Origin: Alphaproteobacteria bacterium
GTDB taxonomy: Bacteria; Pseudomonadota; Alphaproteobacteria; SHVP01
NCBI GenBank assembly: GCA_026421105.1
Contig: JAPKDI010000077.1
Location: 1 to 6,269 of the forward strand
Length of the DNA stretch: 6,269 nt
Direction: 5' to 3'
Below the pieces are notes generated by a model. The model made no database searches and had not been told where the DNA came from. It saw only the letters and a list, made by a program, of their open reading frames with translations. Below, piece by piece: positions 3,543-6,269 of this stretch (position 1 is the first letter of the stretch; each line of letters opens with the position of its first letter). The position numbers were made by a program, and so were the translations under genes.

Positions 3543-6269
3543 ATGAACCCTCATAGAGATAAGAAAATCCGCAAACTTTTGGTCGCCAATCGTGGCGAGA
3601 TTGCCATTCGAGTATTTCGTGCGGCTACCGAACTGGGCCTGCGGACCGTAGCGATCTACTCCCGCGAAGATCGTTTCGCGCTCCACCGCTTTAAGGCCGA
3701 CGAGGCCTACCTCGTGGGCGAAACCAAGGGGCCGGTGCAGGCCTACCTCGACATCGCGAGCGTGATCCGCATTGCCCGCGAGGCCGGCGCCGACGCTATC
3801 CATCCAGGCTACGGCTTCTTGTCCGAAAACCCTGAGTTCGCCGAGGCTTGTGCGAAAGCGGGCATTCGGTTTGTCGGACCGTCCCCAGATGTGATGCGCG
3901 CGCTAGGCAACAAGGTGCAGGCTCGGGCCTTAGCGGCTCAATCAGACGTGCCCATGGTGCCGGCAACTGGCGCGCTGCCAAGTGGTGATGATGAGGTCCG
4001 CCGGCTTGCCGCCGAGGTGGGCTATCCGGTCATGCTCAAGGCAAGCTGGGGTGGCGGCGGTCGCGGTATGCGTTTGATCCGTGAAGAAGCCGAATTACTG
4101 GAACAGGTCGCGTCGGGTCGTCGCGAGTCCAAGGCCGCCTTTGGTAACGACGAAGTCTTTCTTGAAAAGTTCGTCGACGGTGCCCGCCACGTTGAAGTTC
4201 AAATTCTCGGTGATTTGCACGGCACAATCGTTCACTTGTTTGAACGCGACTGCTCTCTCCAGCGCCGTAATCAGAAGGTGATTGAACGCGCACCCGCCGC
4301 CTACCTCACGGATCAGCAACGCGCAGATCTCACTGCCGCTGCGCTACGCCTCGCCTATAAGGTTGGCTATGCATGCGCAGGCACAGTCGAATTTCTAATG
4401 GATCCAAAGACTGGTGAATTCTACTTCATCGAGGTCAATCCGCGCATTCAAGTCGAGCACACGGTCACCGAAGAAGTCACTGGCGTAGATCTGATCAAAG
4501 CTCAAATCAAGGTGATTGAAGGGCATCGGCTTGGCGATCTTTCGGCTGGCTTACCCGGCCAAGACGATATCGCGTTGAATGGTCATGCGTTGCAATGCCG
4601 GATCACCACCGAAGATCCGGAAAACCAATTCATCCCCGACTACGGCCGGATAACCGCCTACCGCGGAGCCAACGGGTTCGGCATTCGTTTAGACGGTGGC
4701 ACCGCCTACTCGGGCGCGGTTATCACGCCGTATTACGATTCGATGTTAGAGAAAGTCACCGCTTGGGCGCCATCTGCCGAAGAAGCGGCGCGCCGCATGG
4801 ACCGCGCGTTGCGGGAATTCCGCATACGCGGCGTGAAGACTAATCTCGTCTTCCTAGAAGAGCTTGTCAGTAATCCGCGGTTCACCGCATGGGACTACAC
4901 AACTCGATTCATTGATGAAACGCCGTCGCTGTTTGCATTCCGCGCACGCCGTGATCGCGCGACGCGAATTCTTTCATTTGTCGGCAACGTTTTGGTCAAC
5001 GGCAACCCTGAGGTCGCCGGGCGTCATCGTCCCGCGAGTTTTCCGCCGCCCCACATGCCAAAGCTACCCGACATCGACCCACCATCTGGATCGCGCAACC
5101 GCCTGGACGAATTGGGGCCCGAAGGTTTCGCAAAATGGATGTTGGCGCAGAAACAACTGCTCATCACCGACACAACTTTCCGCGATGCTCATCAGTCATT
5201 GTTGGCAACGCGCTTTCGTACCTATGACATGACCAAGATTGCACCAGTGTACGCGCGTACGCTGCCGCAGCTGCTGTCTGTAGAGTGTTGGGGTGGTGCC
5301 ACGTTCGACGTCGCGATGCGGTTCCTCAAGGAAGACCCGTGGGATCGGTTGGCCAAGCTACGCGAGGCAATGCCGAATCTGATGACGCAAATGCTGCTGC
5401 GCTCAGCCAACGCTGTGGGCTACACCAACTATCCCGATAACGTCGTGCGTTACTTTATCCAACAGGCGGCGGACGCCGGGATTGATGTATTCCGTGTCTT
5501 CGACTGCCTGAATTGGGTCGAGAACATGCGGGTCGCAATCGACGAAGTTGGCAAAACCGGTCGTCTATGTGAGGCCGCAATCTGTTACAGCGGCGATCTC
5601 TCCGACCCAAACGAAGAGAAATACACGCTTCAATATTACGTCACCATGGCCAAGGAATTGGAGAAGGCCGGCGCGCATATACTTGGCATTAAAGATATGG
5701 CGGGCCTTTGCAAACCTGCAGCCGCCCGCCAACTAGTGACGGCGCTCAAACAAGAAGTCGGCCTACCAATCCACTTTCACACCCATGACACGTCTGGCAT
5801 TTCCGCGGCTAGCATTCTCGCGGCAACCGAAGCCGGGGTCGATGCTGTTGATGCGGCAATGGACTCGATGTCCGGGTTAACGTCTCAGCCCAATCTCGGT
5901 GCGATCTGCGAGGCCCTCAAGGGCACCGACCGTGATCCTGGTCTGGATCGTGGCAGCTTGCGGGGCTTGGCCAGCTATTGGGAGGGCGTGCGGCGCTATT
6001 ACGCCGCGTTCGAAAGTGATCTGCGTTCCGGGATGGCCGAGGTGTACGAACATGCGATGCCAGGTGGGCAATACACTAACCTGCGCGAACAAGCGCGCGC
6101 GGTCGGGATCGATGCCTGGCGCTGGCCGGAGGTCGCGCACGCCTATGTCGAGGTCAACAAAATGTTCGGCGATATTGTCAAGGTCACGCCGACCTCAAAG
6201 GTTGTCGGCGATATGGCCATCTACATGGTCACCAACGAGCTAACACCTGAAGAAGTTCTCGACCCCAAG
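3543..6269 (+). CDS. pyc: Pyruvate carboxylase, 3'-truncated by the window
   Basis: This biotin enzyme makes oxaloacetate from pyruvate, bicarbonate and ATP in the cytoplasm, refilling the TCA cycle. The frame is open for 909 codons. Full-length members have about 1,150 residues, so about 240, including the biotinyl domain with its lysine, lie beyond the edge. The biotin carboxylase part covers about residues 9-455: KLLVANRGEIAIRVFRA, HPGYGFLSENPEFA, the ATP-grasp loop KASWGGGGRGMR (166-177), and FIEVNPRIQVEHTVTE (295-310). A linker with RRDRAT (near 470) and NGNPEV follows. The carboxyltransferase part starts near 538, with metal ligands expected at Asp548 (TDTTFRDAHQS), Lys717 (GIKDMAG, carbamylated in the family) and His746/His748 (HFHTHDTSG), and Thr780 in LTSQPN. 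The conserved carboxylase-associated domain begins near 860. ATG 3543 is the only sensible start: an in-frame TAA lies at 3531-3533, and the next candidate would cut the first strand. No Shine-Dalgarno is visible. The BC-CT order and long linker rule out acetyl- or propionyl-CoA carboxylase alpha chains. Confidence 0.96.
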   Translation, partial: MNPHRDKKIRKLLVANRGEIAIRVFRAATELGLRTVAIYSREDRFALHRFKADEAYLVGETKGPVQAYLDIASVIRIAREAGADAIHPGYGFLSENPEFAEACAKAGIRFVGPSPDVMRALGNKVQARALAAQSDVPMVPATGALPSGDDEVRRLAAEVGYPVMLKASWGGGGRGMRLIREEAELLEQVASGRRESKAAFGNDEVFLEKFVDGARHVEVQILGDLHGTIVHLFERDCSLQRRNQKVIERAPAAYLTDQQRADLTAAALRLAYKVGYACAGTVEFLMDPKTGEFYFIEVNPRIQVEHTVTEEVTGVDLIKAQIKVIEGHRLGDLSAGLPGQDDIALNGHALQCRITTEDPENQFIPDYGRITAYRGANGFGIRLDGGTAYSGAVITPYYDSMLEKVTAWAPSAEEAARRMDRALREFRIRGVKTNLVFLEELVSNPRFTAWDYTTRFIDETPSLFAFRARRDRATRILSFVGNVLVNGNPEVAGRHRPASFPPPHMPKLPDIDPPSGSRNRLDELGPEGFAKWMLAQKQLLITDTTFRDAHQSLLATRFRTYDMTKIAPVYARTLPQLLSVECWGGATFDVAMRFLKEDPWDRLAKLREAMPNLMTQMLLRSANAVGYTNYPDNVVRYFIQQAADAGIDVFRVFDCLNWVENMRVAIDEVGKTGRLCEAAICYSGDLSDPNEEKYTLQYYVTMAKELEKAGAHILGIKDMAGLCKPAAARQLVTALKQEVGLPIHFHTHDTSGISAASILAATEAGVDAVDAAMDSMSGLTSQPNLGAICEALKGTDRDPGLDRGSLRGLASYWEGVRRYYAAFESDLRSGMAEVYEHAMPGGQYTNLREQARAVGIDAWRWPEVAHAYVEVNKMFGDIVKVTPTSKVVGDMAIYMVTNELTPEEVLDPK

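Noticed and set aside
3543..6269. Frameshift or stop within pyruvate carboxylase
   Set aside because: I translated every codon from 3543 to the window end: the frame is open for 909 codons and all expected motifs occur in order. Short ORFs in other frames are shadows.
1..6269. CRISPR, tRNA, rRNA, insertion sequence or attachment site
   Set aside because: No repeated spacer units, cloverleaf, ribosomal motifs, transposase or flanking direct repeats were seen.

Overview
The window is ordinary, moderately GC-rich chromosomal DNA, most likely from an alphaproteobacterium. The basis is family resemblance: the methylmalonate-semialdehyde dehydrogenase has the C-terminal form common in that class (ending TVTSRWP...AEY...PSMK), the methionine sulfoxide reductase has a GCFWC active site with a long GNDVG-QYRS stretch, and pyruvate carboxylase is a single long chain instead of the two-subunit form of many gammaproteobacteria. 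Species cannot be named. I see no IS element, phage gene, CRISPR array, tRNA or rRNA.

Layout, all on the + strand. Positions 1-626 hold the C-terminal part of a Sel1-repeat protein whose start lies outside the window. A good intrinsic terminator (642-677) closes it. A short leader with a perfect palindrome (694-708) and a clear ribosome binding site opens an apparent two-gene operon: mmsA (736-2229) and, 8 nt later, msrA (2238-2849). A 196-nt gap follows, holding a possible Trp-rich 24-codon leader ORF whose stop codon overlaps the ribosome binding site of a small four-helix membrane protein of unknown function (3046-3411). A 131-nt gap with an inverted repeat (3472-3492) leads to pyruvate carboxylase (3543 to the window end). 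That gene stays open for 909 codons and is cut before its biotin-carrier domain.

Functionally, MmsA makes propionyl-CoA or acetyl-CoA at the end of valine and myo-inositol breakdown, and pyruvate carboxylase refills oxaloacetate. Both therefore serve carbon flow into the TCA cycle, but they are separated by other genes and gaps and need not be co-regulated. MsrA repairs oxidised methionine, and its close coupling to mmsA is not explained by pathway logic. I found no clear evidence of a new multi-gene system. The least explained part is 2850-3411, the leader ORF plus the unrecognised membrane protein.
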